The position numbers and the translations under genes were made by a program. A stretch of DNA of 64,000 bases from Ilyobacter_A sp963668015 (GTDB lineage: Bacteria; Fusobacteriota; Fusobacteriia; Fusobacteriales; Fusobacteriaceae): NCBI GenBank assembly GCA_963668015.2, contig CAXXCR010000028.1, positions 1-64,000 of the forward strand, written 5' to 3'. This document shows positions 41,414 through 50,524 of this stretch, one piece after another (the first letter of the stretch is position 1; every line of letters starts with the position of its first letter). The notes beneath the pieces were generated by a model. That model was given only the letters and a program-made list of their open reading frames with translations, did no database searches and was not told the origin of the DNA.

Positions 41414-44249
41414 CAGTGTACATTTGAAAAATTACAGAAGACATGAAGACAAAATGGTGGAGTTCACCGACGGTATAAACCTTTTGATAGGGAAAAACGG
41501 TTCCGGAAAGTCCTCCATACTGGAGGCAATAGGGCTTGCGATGTTCGGTGCCAGCACCAGGACCGGGAGGCTTCAGGACGCCGTAAGCATAGGTAAAAAA
41601 AGGGGCAGCATCGAGATAGAGTTTGAGGGCAACGACGGGATAGTCTACGTACTAAAGAGGGGCATAGGAAACACCAGTGCTTCCGAACTGTACCAGAAGG
41701 ATATGCCTGCCAGCACCCTGAGCGGTATTAAGGAGATAGGAGGCAAGATAGGGGAACTCTGTGGAATAGAGTCTTCTAACATATACGACAATGTGGTGAC
41801 CGCCGGGCAGAACCAGATAGTGGGGATATTCACCAAAAACACCGTGGCATCCAGAAAGGGTCAGAGGCCGGAGATAGAAGAGGTATTCAACAAGATATTC
41901 GACACAGAGATATATAGGGAGATGTACTCCAAGTTCACCCAGAGGTCTTTGGAGAAGTACAAGCTGGGCATAGAGAAATTGGCAGGCGAAAAGGAGCTTG
42001 TCCAGGAGAATATGATCGACATAGATGAGATAAAGGCGGGGATAGCCTCGCATGAAGTTGAGCTGAAGGGGAACAGGGAAAAGCTTAAGGAGATACAAAA
42101 AGAGATAGAGTCCAAGGAAGCAAAGCTGGAAGAGGGGAGAAAGCTCAAAAACGAGTTGGCTTTACTTGAAAAAGAGGTGGAGAACCTTGAAAAAAACCTC
42201 CAGTCAAAGAAAAATGAGCTGGTGGAGCTGGCTGAAAACGTGGCGGCGGCACAGGAATCCGCAAAGCTCTGCAGAGAGAACCTGCCCATGCACGAGGCTT
42301 ACCTGGAGCACAGGGGAAAACTGTCTCCCCTGGAGGAAAAAATGCGCCGGTTTGAGTCCGTAAGGGACTCTAAGCTGGAGCTGGAAAAAAAGATAGGGGC
42401 TTGCGAAAAAGCTATAAGCGGACTTGGGGCTGATATAAAAATAGCCCAAAAGGGAATAGAAGACGACGCTAAAAACCTAAGCGAGGACAGGGTTTCACTG
42501 GAGAAAAAATCGGAAAATTATGAGAAGCTGTGCCTTGAAAAGCGGGCTGTCTCGGAAGAACTGGGAAAACTCAAGATATTCAAGGTGGAGTTTGAAGGTG
42601 AACTGTCAAAGCTTAAAGAGAAGCAGGAGGAAAGAAAGGGTGTCGCAACAACCATAAAAATCCTGGAGGAAGACCTTGGCAGATACAATCTGGACTCCAT
42701 AGAAGAGGAGAAAAAGGTTATAGACAAAAGCATAGCTGAGCTGGAAAAAAGGCTTTCTGAAAAAACTGACTTAAAGAATGAGAAGATAAAGCTCGAATCC
42801 CTGCTGGAAAGCAACGCAGTGGCCAGAGAGAAGCTGAGCGACTCCTTCTGCCCGTATTTCAAGGATAAGTGTCAGAACCTCGCAAACTCGAAACAGGACC
42901 CGATAGAATTTTTTGACAACAGGGAAAGCGACCTTAAGAAAAAACTTGATAGCATAAAAATAAAACTTGTGGGATACGATGGTATAGAGGAAGAAGAGCA
43001 GGGCTTGAAGTCCGAGAAAAAAAGGCTTCATGAGAAAAGCGGCGACCTTGTCAAGCAGTACGATATTTTGAAATCCAAGGACGGGGAGCTTGCATCACTT
43101 GAAAAACTTATGGAAAAGATATCTGAGTCCGCCCCTGTGAAAGGCGAGAGCTTTGATGAGACTTTCAGGCAGGTCGAGATAAGGGAAAACCTTTTGAAGC
43201 AGCAAGAGGGGGCCTTTAAACTGTCGGAGCTGGAATCCGAGCTGAGACAGCTTGGCGGGAAGATAGAAGAGAGGGAAAACGGCATCGAGTCCAAGCAGGC
43301 AGAACTGAAGCAGAAGCAGGAAGAGCTGGACAAGGTCAGTGCAGAAAAACTCGAGCTGGAAGGCAGGCAAAAAGAGCTTTCCAAAGACCTTACAGGGATG
43401 GATGAACTGAAATCCGAGATACAAATTGTGAAGTCCGGTATGACGGTTTACGAATCCGGGCACAACATATATATACAAAACCTGGATATGTCCAAGAAAT
43501 TGAGTGAATTTCAGAAAAAACAAAACACTCTGGAAAAAACTATAGAGGATGAGTCCAAGGCTCTTGATCAGAGCAGGGAGTCATACGGGGAAAAGTCTAT
43601 AAGTTTCGACGAGGGAGTGTATAAAAAGACAGCTGAAGGCATAGAAGAGCTAAGAGCTGTGGAAAAGGGGATACATAAGCAACTGGGTGAAACTGAGTCG
43701 GCTTTAGAAGAGCTTAAACGTAAGAAAGCTAAGCATAAAGAGGATTCAAAGAGGCTGAAGCAGATTGCGCAGGAGGTATCCAAGCTAAACAAAAAGATAT
43801 CTCTTGCCGATAAATTCCGTGGAAACCTTAACAGTATGGGGAAAATGGTTGCAGATAAGTGGATAAAAAATATTGCCCTTAAAGCAACTGAAAACTTCAG
43901 GGAGGTAACAGGGAGACCGGAACGAATCGAGTGGATAAACAACGACAGGGAAAGTTTTGCAGTATATCTTTCAGACGGCGAGGAATTTAAAAGGAAGTTC
44001 ACAGTACTTTCAGGCGGGGAGCAGGTTGCCGTAGCCCTTTCTATAAGAGCTGCTATGGCTACGCTGATGAGTGACGCCGATTTTTCTATATTCGATGAAC
44101 CGACAAACAACCTGGATATGGAGAGAAAGCTGGCACTTGCCGACTCGATGGACAAGATTTTAAGAGGGTGCAGGCAGAATATAATAGTCACCCATGACGA
44201 TACATTCAGGGAAATGGCCCAAAATATCATAGAGCTTGATAAGATTTAA
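41403..44249 (+). CDS. sbcC: Nuclease SbcCD subunit C (Rad50 homologue)
   Basis: 948-aa SMC-like ATPase. Walker A GKNGSGKSS near the N terminus, then the D-loop side region; long coiled coils (about residues 170-440 and 520-810) flank the hinge. The hinge has CPYFKDKC, a CX6C instead of the CxxC zinc hook. Signature LSGGEQVAVALS and Walker B FSIFDEPTNNLD end the head. Pairs with SbcD to process DNA ends. The start is TTG at 41403 with GGGGGTGAAG upstream, 11 nt inside sbcD; a longer frame from 41361 lies within sbcD. GC and codon use are richer than in the cassette region. Confidence 0.93.
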   Translation: MKINSVHLKNYRRHEDKMVEFTDGINLLIGKNGSGKSSILEAIGLAMFGASTRTGRLQDAVSIGKKRGSIEIEFEGNDGIVYVLKRGIGNTSASELYQKDMPASTLSGIKEIGGKIGELCGIESSNIYDNVVTAGQNQIVGIFTKNTVASRKGQRPEIEEVFNKIFDTEIYREMYSKFTQRSLEKYKLGIEKLAGEKELVQENMIDIDEIKAGIASHEVELKGNREKLKEIQKEIESKEAKLEEGRKLKNELALLEKEVENLEKNLQSKKNELVELAENVAAAQESAKLCRENLPMHEAYLEHRGKLSPLEEKMRRFESVRDSKLELEKKIGACEKAISGLGADIKIAQKGIEDDAKNLSEDRVSLEKKSENYEKLCLEKRAVSEELGKLKIFKVEFEGELSKLKEKQEERKGVATTIKILEEDLGRYNLDSIEEEKKVIDKSIAELEKRLSEKTDLKNEKIKLESLLESNAVAREKLSDSFCPYFKDKCQNLANSKQDPIEFFDNRESDLKKKLDSIKIKLVGYDGIEEEEQGLKSEKKRLHEKSGDLVKQYDILKSKDGELASLEKLMEKISESAPVKGESFDETFRQVEIRENLLKQQEGAFKLSELESELRQLGGKIEERENGIESKQAELKQKQEELDKVSAEKLELEGRQKELSKDLTGMDELKSEIQIVKSGMTVYESGHNIYIQNLDMSKKLSEFQKKQNTLEKTIEDESKALDQSRESYGEKSISFDEGVYKKTAEGIEELRAVEKGIHKQLGETESALEELKRKKAKHKEDSKRLKQIAQEVSKLNKKISLADKFRGNLNSMGKMVADKWIKNIALKATENFREVTGRPERIEWINNDRESFAVYLSDGEEFKRKFTVLSGGEQVAVALSIRAAMATLMSDADFSIFDEPTNNLDMERKLALADSMDKILRGCRQNIIVTHDDTFREMAQNIIELDKI

Positions 44250-44265
44250 AATCAAATAGAATAAA

Positions 44266-44300
44266 AAATCCCCTCTATCTAAGATAAAGGGGATTTTAAT
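44266..44300 (+). terminator. Terminator of sbcDC
   Basis: AAATCCCC/GGGGATTTT stem with a T run, 17 nt behind the sbcC stop. Confidence 0.8.
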
Positions 44301-44329
44301 TTTTTTAACTATTCATTACAAAAGAATAT

Positions 44330-44794
44330 TTAAATACTTATAGGTTTGGGTGGGAAAAGTTTAAAAAAGATATTTCTGGCAATTGGTCCTACAATCAAAA
44401 AATTGAGGAAAAGAGCCACTGGGAAATTTGTTAACCATATTTTTCTAAAAGCAAATAAAAAATGTGGTCCTAAATGACCGTGAGCTAATGTTGATAAAAA
44501 TGACATCGCTAATGACATTCCCAAAACCATTAAAAAAGTCATTATTAATACTTTTTTTATAATTGAGTCATCTTTTTTCAAAACTATTCCTGCAATTCTT
44601 TTTGCAATATTACCAACAATAAACCAATCTATTATAAATGCAATTAAACAGATTGGAAAAAATGTTATAATTGTATTCATTATATTGATATTTGCACCAT
44701 TTTCCAAAATCCCATTATACCAAGTCATGAAAAAAACCATCATAATGCATGTTATAAGTGAAAAAATAAAATTTTCAAATTTGTTTTTGCCCAT
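44330..44794 (-). CDS. DUF2798 membrane protein
   Basis: 154-aa integral protein with four helices in two DUF2798 repeats (FIFSLITCIMMVFFMTWYNG and VLIMTFLMVLGMSLAMSFLS start the halves, each followed by a 'FPI/FPV' helix). Function unknown; such genes are often controlled by an adjacent TetR or MarR regulator. The ATG at 44794 has GGAGG at 7 nt; the longer frame crosses the promoter. It is divergent from a MarR gene, with which it shares an operator. Confidence 0.82.
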   Translation of the reverse strand: MGKNKFENFIFSLITCIMMVFFMTWYNGILENGANINIMNTIITFFPICLIAFIIDWFIVGNIAKRIAGIVLKKDDSIIKKVLIMTFLMVLGMSLAMSFLSTLAHGHLGPHFLFAFRKIWLTNFPVALFLNFLIVGPIARNIFFKLFPPKPISI

Positions 44795-44810
44795 AAATAT
44801 TCCTCCTAAT

Positions 44811-44894
44811 TTTGTCAACCAAGTTGACTTAATTTTAGCACGAGTGTTTATTTTTGTCAATTTAATTGACAAAAATAAATTCGAAGAATATAAT
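44811..44894. promoter_or_regulatory. Divergent promoters with a shared 33-nt palindrome
   Basis: A perfect palindrome (44847-44879, arms TTTATTTTTGTCAATT, one central base) contains the -35 of both promoters. Minus: TTGACA, 17 nt, TAAAAT (44832-44837) for the DUF2798 gene. Plus: TTGACA (44866-44871), 17 nt, TATAAT (44889-44894) for the MarR gene. A second box GTCAACcaaGTTGAC (44814-44828) lies downstream of the minus start point. A MarR dimer is the natural ligand. Confidence 0.88.
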
Positions 44895-44912
44895 GTACAT
44901 AAATAATAATTA

Positions 44913-45245
44913 ACTTAACTTGCTATATATAATAAAATATTAATTTTCTTGCAAATACCTAAAAACCTTTTGGGTCACGAATTTCACGAATAGGCAGGAA
45001 TTCAAATAAAAAACCTGGGTCACAGAGTGGCACAGAGGAAAAGAGTGAGTTTCACAGAGAAATGTTAAAAATCATTAATTCTATATGTTTTTAATGATTA
45101 GTGCGATTAGTGTAATTCGTGACAAAAATGATTTTGACTTTAAGTATTTTCTCTGTGCAGCTCTTGTTTTAAATCTCTGTGCCCGAAAAAAGGTTTATAT
45201 AAATTTCAGTAAATTATCGCAATAATTATAAGCAGCAACTTGAGT
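44913..45245. repeat. MITE-like element (copy g), complete with target duplication
   Basis: 333 bp, ends ACTTAACTTGC and GCAACTTGAGT (inverted), flanked by a 6-bp direct repeat TAATTA. Inner blocks are as in copy d: GTCACGAATTTCACGAATAG, CCTGGGTCACAGAGTGGCAC, AGAGTGAGTTTCACAGAG and CTCTTGTTTTAAATCTCTGT. It occupies almost the whole leader between the MarR promoter and the MarR gene. Confidence 0.9.
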
Positions 45246-45270
45246 TAATTATTATTAGTAAGGAGGTATT

Positions 45271-45702
45271 ATGAAAGAAAATCTAGATTGTCTTAATTTA
45301 ATAGATTTGATTAGTGAGAAACATAAAGAATTGAGAAAAAAAGTTTTAGAAAAATATTATGAAAAAGAAGTAGTAAAATTAAGTGAAAAGGGATATTATT
45401 TGATATCAATTCTTAATTCGAAAAATCTGACAATATCTGAAAGTGCCAGAAATATGAATATATCAAGACAGGCTGTTCATAAATTGTCAAAAGAACTTTT
45501 AAAAATGGGATTTATTGAAACAAAACACTTTGAAAATAATAAAAGGGATATGTATTTAATTTTGACTGAAAAAGGAAAAATTCTCTATGAAGAAACTAAT
45601 TTAATAAAAATTGAATTAGAGAATGAGATCATTGATTTTATTGGTAAAGAAAATGTTGAGTTTTTTAAAAATGTTTTAAAATATGAATGGATTAAAAAAT
45701 AA
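45271..45702 (+). CDS. MarR family regulator of the DUF2798 gene
   Basis: 143-aa winged-helix protein: LSEKGYYLISILNSK, LTISESARNMNISRQAVHKL (recognition helix), SKELLKMGFIETKHFENNKR (wing) and LILTEKGKILYEE. It probably binds the 33-nt palindrome upstream, which covers both its own promoter and that of the divergent DUF2798 gene. AAGGAGG lies outside the inserted element, 7 nt before the ATG. The ligand is unknown. Confidence 0.85.
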   Translation: MKENLDCLNLIDLISEKHKELRKKVLEKYYEKEVVKLSEKGYYLISILNSKNLTISESARNMNISRQAVHKLSKELLKMGFIETKHFENNKRDMYLILTEKGKILYEETNLIKIELENEIIDFIGKENVEFFKNVLKYEWIKK

Positions 45703-45703
45703 A

Positions 45704-45745
45704 AAAGTTTGCAAATTTTAATCAAAAATTTGCAAACTTTTTTTA
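45704..45745. terminator. Terminator behind the MarR gene
   Basis: AAAGTTTGCAAATTTT/AAAATTTGCAAACTTT, a 16-bp perfect stem, then seven Ts; it also ends the converging thr operon. Confidence 0.9.
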
Positions 45746-45778
45746 TTGAATATAATTAATTATACTAATTATTATCCA

Positions 45779-47095
45779 TTAAGATTGAAATGCTTTGTAT
45801 ATAGAAGTTACTGCAGTATTGAAATCGTCATTTTCAACACCTACGATTACGTTCATTTCACTAGACCCCTGGTTTATCATTCTTATGTTTATTTTCTCTT
45901 GGGCAAGTGCTGTAAATATCTTAGAAGAAACCCCGACTGCTTTATTCATACCGTTTCCAACAGTTGCAACAAGTGCCATGTTAGGCAGAATGTCGATAGA
46001 ATCAGGTGAGCATAGGTTTTCTATCTCCCTTATAATTGTATCAAGTTTGTCCTGAAGTTCTGAATCAGCAATTACAAGTGAAACTGAGTCTATACCTGCA
46101 GGCATGCTTTCAAATGAGATACCGTTTGTCTCAAGGATAGAAAGAAGCCTTCTGCAGTATCCGTGCTCTGCATTCATAAGAGTCTTTTGTATAGTGATAA
46201 CAGTGAAGTCTCTTTTACCGGCAATACCAGTTATATTCCCAGTGTGAACAACAGGCTCTCTGTCAGATATTATGAAAGTACCTTCGTCTTCAGGTTTGTT
46301 TGTATTTTTGATGTTTATAGGGATACTGACATCTTTAATAGGGAAGATGCAGTCTTCATGCAGAACAGTGGCACCCATATAAGAAAGTTCACGCAGTTCT
46401 TTGTATGTAATTTTGTCAATTGGTTTAGGATCTTTTACTATTCTAGGGTCAGCCATAAGGAAACCTGAAACATCAGTCCAGTTTTCGTAAAGAACTGCTC
46501 CTGCACACCTTGCAACAATTGACCCAGTCATATCAGACCCTCCACGTGAAAATGTCTTGATATCTCCATTAGGCATTGATCCATAGAATCCAGGGATTAC
46601 GTATCCCTTGTCATCCGTTACAAGCTCTTTGAATTTTTTTTCAGTTTCATCCAGATCTATTCTTCCGTAGCTGTTGAATTTTATAAGTTCAGCTGAATCT
46701 ATGAGCTCATATCCAAGGAAATCTGCAAGCAGGATTCCGTTTAGGTACTCCCCACGGCTTGCAGCAAAGTCAGGTGTCTTCACGTCCGCCAGGTCCTCTT
46801 TAACCTGTTGAAGGTGAGACTCTATATCAACATTTATCCCAAGGTCATGTTTCAGGTCGATATATCTCTCTTCTATCAGCTTGTACACCTCATCAAAAAT
46901 TATCCCCTGTTTTACATGTTCGTGGCATAGATAAAATATATCTGTTATCTTGAAGTCCTTGTCGTGCCTTTTTCCAGGCGCCGAAGGGACTACAAATTTT
47001 CTGTTTTTATCCGATGTGATTATAGATTTTACTTTACGGAACTGTTCGCTGTTAGCCAGCGAAGTTCCACCAAATTTTGTTACGACTTTACTCAT
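45779..47095 (-). CDS. lysC: Aspartate kinase
   Basis: 438-aa monofunctional aspartokinase: VTKFGGTSLANSEQFRKV at the start, then SRGEYLNGILLADFLGYE, TFSRGGSDMTGSIVARCAGA (ATP/aspartate site), WTDVSGFLMADPRIV and two C-terminal ACT domains (VITIQKTLMNAEHGYCRRLL and VATVGNGMNKAVGVSSKIF). It makes aspartyl phosphate, the first step to threonine, methionine and lysine; the ACT domains should give feedback control, by threonine or lysine. Third gene of thrC-thrB-lysC. GAGGAG is about 12 nt from the ATG. Confidence 0.93.
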   Translation of the reverse strand: MSKVVTKFGGTSLANSEQFRKVKSIITSDKNRKFVVPSAPGKRHDKDFKITDIFYLCHEHVKQGIIFDEVYKLIEERYIDLKHDLGINVDIESHLQQVKEDLADVKTPDFAASRGEYLNGILLADFLGYELIDSAELIKFNSYGRIDLDETEKKFKELVTDDKGYVIPGFYGSMPNGDIKTFSRGGSDMTGSIVARCAGAVLYENWTDVSGFLMADPRIVKDPKPIDKITYKELRELSYMGATVLHEDCIFPIKDVSIPINIKNTNKPEDEGTFIISDREPVVHTGNITGIAGKRDFTVITIQKTLMNAEHGYCRRLLSILETNGISFESMPAGIDSVSLVIADSELQDKLDTIIREIENLCSPDSIDILPNMALVATVGNGMNKAVGVSSKIFTALAQEKINIRMINQGSSEMNVIVGVENDDFNTAVTSIYKAFQS

Positions 47096-47139
47096 TTTGA
47101 AATCAAACTCCTCGCTGTATATATATAAAACATTATTAT

Positions 47140-48021
47140 TTACTTTACCTGTACACCTTTACAGTCAAATTCAAGCTCTATTACTTCCCACTTGTTTTCT
47201 AGTGAGTTCAGAAAAGCGCCTATTTTTTTTGTGAACTCTTTGTCCCGTTCTCTCAGCATAAGCATTATTGTAGGACCGGCACCGCTTAGAAAAGCACCCA
47301 GGCTTCCGTACTCCTCGCATTTTTCAATTATATCAAAGTAGTTGTTTATAAGTTCGCCCCTGTAATCCTGGTGTAGTTTGTCCTGGCATCCAACTTTCAG
47401 CAGTTCAAATTTCCCTGTAGAAAGAGCTGTCACCATAAGAGACACCCTGCCGATATTGTAAACGGCATCCTTGTAGTCCACTTTTTTCGGCAGAACTGAT
47501 CTGGCTTTTTCAGTTGAAAGCTTAAAGTCAGGGATAAGTGCGCAGAACTTAAGCCCTTTAGCTACATTTATATCTGAATAAAAAACTTTGTCGTCTTGGT
47601 AAACCGAAGTAACCATACCTCCGAAGATCGCAGGAGCCACATTGTCCGGATGCCCCTCCATCTCAGTTGCAAGAAGGAGTATATCATCTTTGGACAGCTG
47701 TCTTCCTGATATCTCATTGGCCCCTACAAGACCGGCAACTATGCAGGTAGCGCTGCTTCCAAGTCCTCTTGATACCGGGACATCAGTTTGAGTTACTATT
47801 TTTATTCCCTTTGGCTGGTATCCAACCTTGTCAAAACACTTTTTCATGGCCACGTATACAAGGTTGTTTTCGTTTTGATATTTTTTTTCACAGCCCTCTA
47901 TGACAAGTCCGCTTTCGATCTCTGCAAAAGAGAAGCTGTTGTACATATTAAGTGCCAATCCAAGGCAGTCGAATCCAGGTCCTATATTGGCGCTTGTAGC
48001 CGGGACCATAACCTTTATCAT
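47140..48021 (-). CDS. thrB: Homoserine kinase
   Basis: 293-aa GHMP kinase. ATSANIGPGFDCLGLALNMY is motif 1, VPVSRGLGSSATCIVAGLVG is the ATP loop and GAFLSGAGPTIMLM is motif 3. It phosphorylates homoserine for ThrC. Start at 48021: GGAG lies 6 nt upstream of this ATG; the ATG at 48027 touches it. The gene begins 9 nt after the thrC stop. Confidence 0.94.
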   Translation of the reverse strand: MIKVMVPATSANIGPGFDCLGLALNMYNSFSFAEIESGLVIEGCEKKYQNENNLVYVAMKKCFDKVGYQPKGIKIVTQTDVPVSRGLGSSATCIVAGLVGANEISGRQLSKDDILLLATEMEGHPDNVAPAIFGGMVTSVYQDDKVFYSDINVAKGLKFCALIPDFKLSTEKARSVLPKKVDYKDAVYNIGRVSLMVTALSTGKFELLKVGCQDKLHQDYRGELINNYFDIIEKCEEYGSLGAFLSGAGPTIMLMLRERDKEFTKKIGAFLNSLENKWEVIELEFDCKGVQVK

Positions 48022-48030
48022 ATCCATCTC

Positions 48031-49518
48031 CTACACACCCAATATCTTAGATATAGTTGTTTTGATCTCGTCTTTTTGACACACTTTACTGTGTTTGATC
48101 TCTTTTTTATCCAGGTCTTGAGCACCCTTAGGTATTTCAAGGTTTGCAAATCCAGATAATTTCTTTATTAATTCAAAATCGTTCATATCTTCAGCTCCGA
48201 ATTTAAGGGCGTCATTTACACTTTTCGGGAACTTAAACGGGCTTGCAGTTGATGCAATTATTGTCTTGGCAGCATCTCCCGTTTCAGATTTATATTTTTC
48301 ATAAACAGCATATGCAACAGCGGTATGTGTGTCCATAACATACTCAGTTTTATCATAAAAAGCCTTTATAGCTTCTAGTGTTTCTTCGTCTCCTGTGTAT
48401 CCACCGTAGAAATCTTCTAACTTCGTTTTCATTTCAGGGCTTATTTTATATACACCCTCTTCTTTTAGCTTGTCCATCATATCTTTTACAGCTTCCTCTT
48501 TTGATCCGCTTAGTTCAAAAAGAAGTCTTTCAAGGTTGCTTGATACAAGAATGTCCATTGAAGGTGAGATAGTAGTAAGGAACTCTCTTCTTCTGTCGTA
48601 TACACCAGTGTTTATGAAATCAGTTAAAACGTTGTTTTGGTTTGATGCACAGATAAGTTTTTTTATCGGTGTACCCATTTTTTTAGCATAGTATGCAGCC
48701 AGTATATTACCGAAGTTACCAGTAGGTACAACTACGTTGATCTCTTCGCCTTCCTGTATTTCTCCGTCTTTTAGCATTTTTGCATAAGTATTAACATAGT
48801 AAACAACCTGAGGTACAAGTCTACCTATATTGATAGAGTTTGCAGATGAGAACATGTAGTCGTTTTCATCCAGCTTTTGTTTGAAGTCCAGGTCGTTTAA
48901 TATCTCCTTTATACCTGTCTGGGCATCGTCGAAGTTTCCGTGGATTCCCACAACGTGTGTGTTTTCTCCAGTTTGAGTAACCATCTGTCTTTTTTGAACT
49001 TCGCTTACCCCATTTTCAGGGAAGAAAACTATTATGCTTGTACCGTCAACACTGTCAAAACCTTCCAGGGCAGCTTTACCTGTGTCTCCTGATGTAGCAG
49101 TAAGTATAACGACCTCTTTGTCTATATTTTGCTTTTTAACCGAAGTTTTTAAAAGGTGAGGCAGTATTGAAAGTGCCATATCCTTAAAAGCTAAGGTAGC
49201 ACCGTGGAACAGCTCAAGGAAATATACATCATCCTTTTTAACAATAGGCGCGATTAATGGCGTGTCAAATTTATCATCATAAGCACTGTTTATACAGTTT
49301 TTCAATTCATCTTCAGAAAAATCCTTTAAAAACTTATTCATTACATAATATGCGATCTCTTTGTATCCCATTTGAGAAAGTTCTTTGAAACTTTTATCCA
49401 GTTTAGGGAGCCTTGTTGGAACATAAAGCCCACCATCGTCAGCCAGCCCCTTGACTATAGCTTGAGATGCTTTTATTTCTCCGTTTTTGCTACGTGTACT
49501 CTTATAAAGTAAATCCAT
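48031..49518 (-). CDS. thrC: Threonine synthase
   Basis: 495-aa PLP enzyme of the longer (fungal/E. coli-like) threonine synthase type. LFHGATLAFKDMALSILPHL carries the PLP lysine, LTATSGDTGKAALEGF the phosphate loop, VVPTGNFGNILAAYYAKKMG the next site, and ASTASPFKFPKSV the C-terminal block. It converts O-phosphohomoserine to threonine. ATG at 49518 has GGGAGG; the reading frame extends 37 codons further through the leader without a site. First gene of thrC-thrB-lysC. Confidence 0.94.
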   Translation of the reverse strand: MDLLYKSTRSKNGEIKASQAIVKGLADDGGLYVPTRLPKLDKSFKELSQMGYKEIAYYVMNKFLKDFSEDELKNCINSAYDDKFDTPLIAPIVKKDDVYFLELFHGATLAFKDMALSILPHLLKTSVKKQNIDKEVVILTATSGDTGKAALEGFDSVDGTSIIVFFPENGVSEVQKRQMVTQTGENTHVVGIHGNFDDAQTGIKEILNDLDFKQKLDENDYMFSSANSINIGRLVPQVVYYVNTYAKMLKDGEIQEGEEINVVVPTGNFGNILAAYYAKKMGTPIKKLICASNQNNVLTDFINTGVYDRRREFLTTISPSMDILVSSNLERLLFELSGSKEEAVKDMMDKLKEEGVYKISPEMKTKLEDFYGGYTGDEETLEAIKAFYDKTEYVMDTHTAVAYAVYEKYKSETGDAAKTIIASTASPFKFPKSVNDALKFGAEDMNDFELIKKLSGFANLEIPKGAQDLDKKEIKHSKVCQKDEIKTTISKILGV

Positions 49519-49600
49519 TTTGTCCTCCCATTTATTTAAATATATTTTATTTTTTACAGTTTCACTTAACACTGTCCTTCTAGAGAGGTCAAGTGTCCTT

Positions 49601-49629
49601 ATTATATAGACAGTTTCTTGAAAAGTCAA
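49601..49629 (-). promoter_or_regulatory. Promoter of the thrC-thrB-lysC operon
   Basis: On minus: TTGACT, 17 nt, TATAAT. A leader of about 75 nt with a partial inverted repeat (ACACTTGACC...ACAGTGTTAAGTG) follows; no leader peptide or T-box was seen. Confidence 0.85.
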
Positions 49630-49824
49630 TTAAAATTAATTAAAAAAATTTACCGTTTAAATTTATACAGACAATGTTATGCATCTATTTAACACTGTAA
49701 ATACAAGGAATTTATTAATAAAAAGTTTAAAAGTTATGGAATTTTATCATATTTATACTTTAAGAAATCTTATGTTAAGATTAAATTTTTTTTATTTTTC
49801 TGTTATTGAAAAAAAAGGGAGGAA

Positions 49825-50424
49825 TTATTTATTCCCCCAAATTTTTTCTAAAAACTTATCCCTTCCGGAACCTCTGCGATAATATTTGTACCGTAACGGT
49901 CTTTTTTTGTAATAGTCTTGGTGATACTCTTCAGCAGGATAAAACTCAAGAGCCGGAATTATCTCTGTTACTATCGGTGAATCGTATATGTTTAGGGTTT
50001 CCAATGTGTTTTTGGAAAATTCGGCCAGTCTTTTCTGTTCCTCATCATGATAGAATATAGCCGTACTGTATTGTTTCCCCCTATCAACAAACTGTCCACT
50101 GGCATCAGTTGGGTCTATCTGTTTCCAAAATATATCCAGCAGCTCCTTATAGGATATCTTTTTTGGATCATAGGTAATCTGTATAGATTCGATATGACCT
50201 GTTCCACCAGCCGATACTTCTTTGTAGGTAGGGTTTCTAACTTTTCCGCCTGTATAACCGGAGATTACCTCCACAACTCCGTCCAGTTTTTCAAACGGGT
50301 GTTCCATACACCAGAAACAACCACCTGCAAATGTTGCCTTTTTTAATTCCACCCCACCGTAGGAGAAACTAAAAAGGAGTGCAAAGGCGAGCAGTGTAAA
50401 TATTTCTCTTCTAAAAATCAGCAT
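49825..50424 (-). CDS. msrA: Exported peptide-methionine (S)-S-oxide reductase
   Basis: 199-aa MsrA with an N-terminal signal (FTLLAFALLFSFSYG). ATFAGGCFWCMEHPFEKLDG holds the catalytic Cys; VEVISGYTGG, YDPKKISYKELLDIFWKQID and AEEYHQDYYKKRP match the family. It repairs oxidised methionine in proteins, here outside the cytoplasm. No MsrB domain is fused. AAGGAAGG precedes the ATG. The gene stands alone. Confidence 0.93.
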   Translation of the reverse strand: MLIFRREIFTLLAFALLFSFSYGGVELKKATFAGGCFWCMEHPFEKLDGVVEVISGYTGGKVRNPTYKEVSAGGTGHIESIQITYDPKKISYKELLDIFWKQIDPTDASGQFVDRGKQYSTAIFYHDEEQKRLAEFSKNTLETLNIYDSPIVTEIIPALEFYPAEEYHQDYYKKRPLRYKYYRRGSGRDKFLEKIWGNK

Positions 50425-50524
50425 AAGTACCCTTCCTTTCTTTAAATTTAGCTTAGTCTATTGACGCATAATTATTATATACTTTGTAAATAATGTAAAT
50501 TCCTGCCTGCATTTGCAAAATTAT

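Noticed and set aside
41652..44230. Several antisense ORFs of 100-220 codons across sbcC
   Set aside because: They mirror the regular coiled-coil codons of sbcC, have Ser/Leu-rich low complexity and no ribosome sites.
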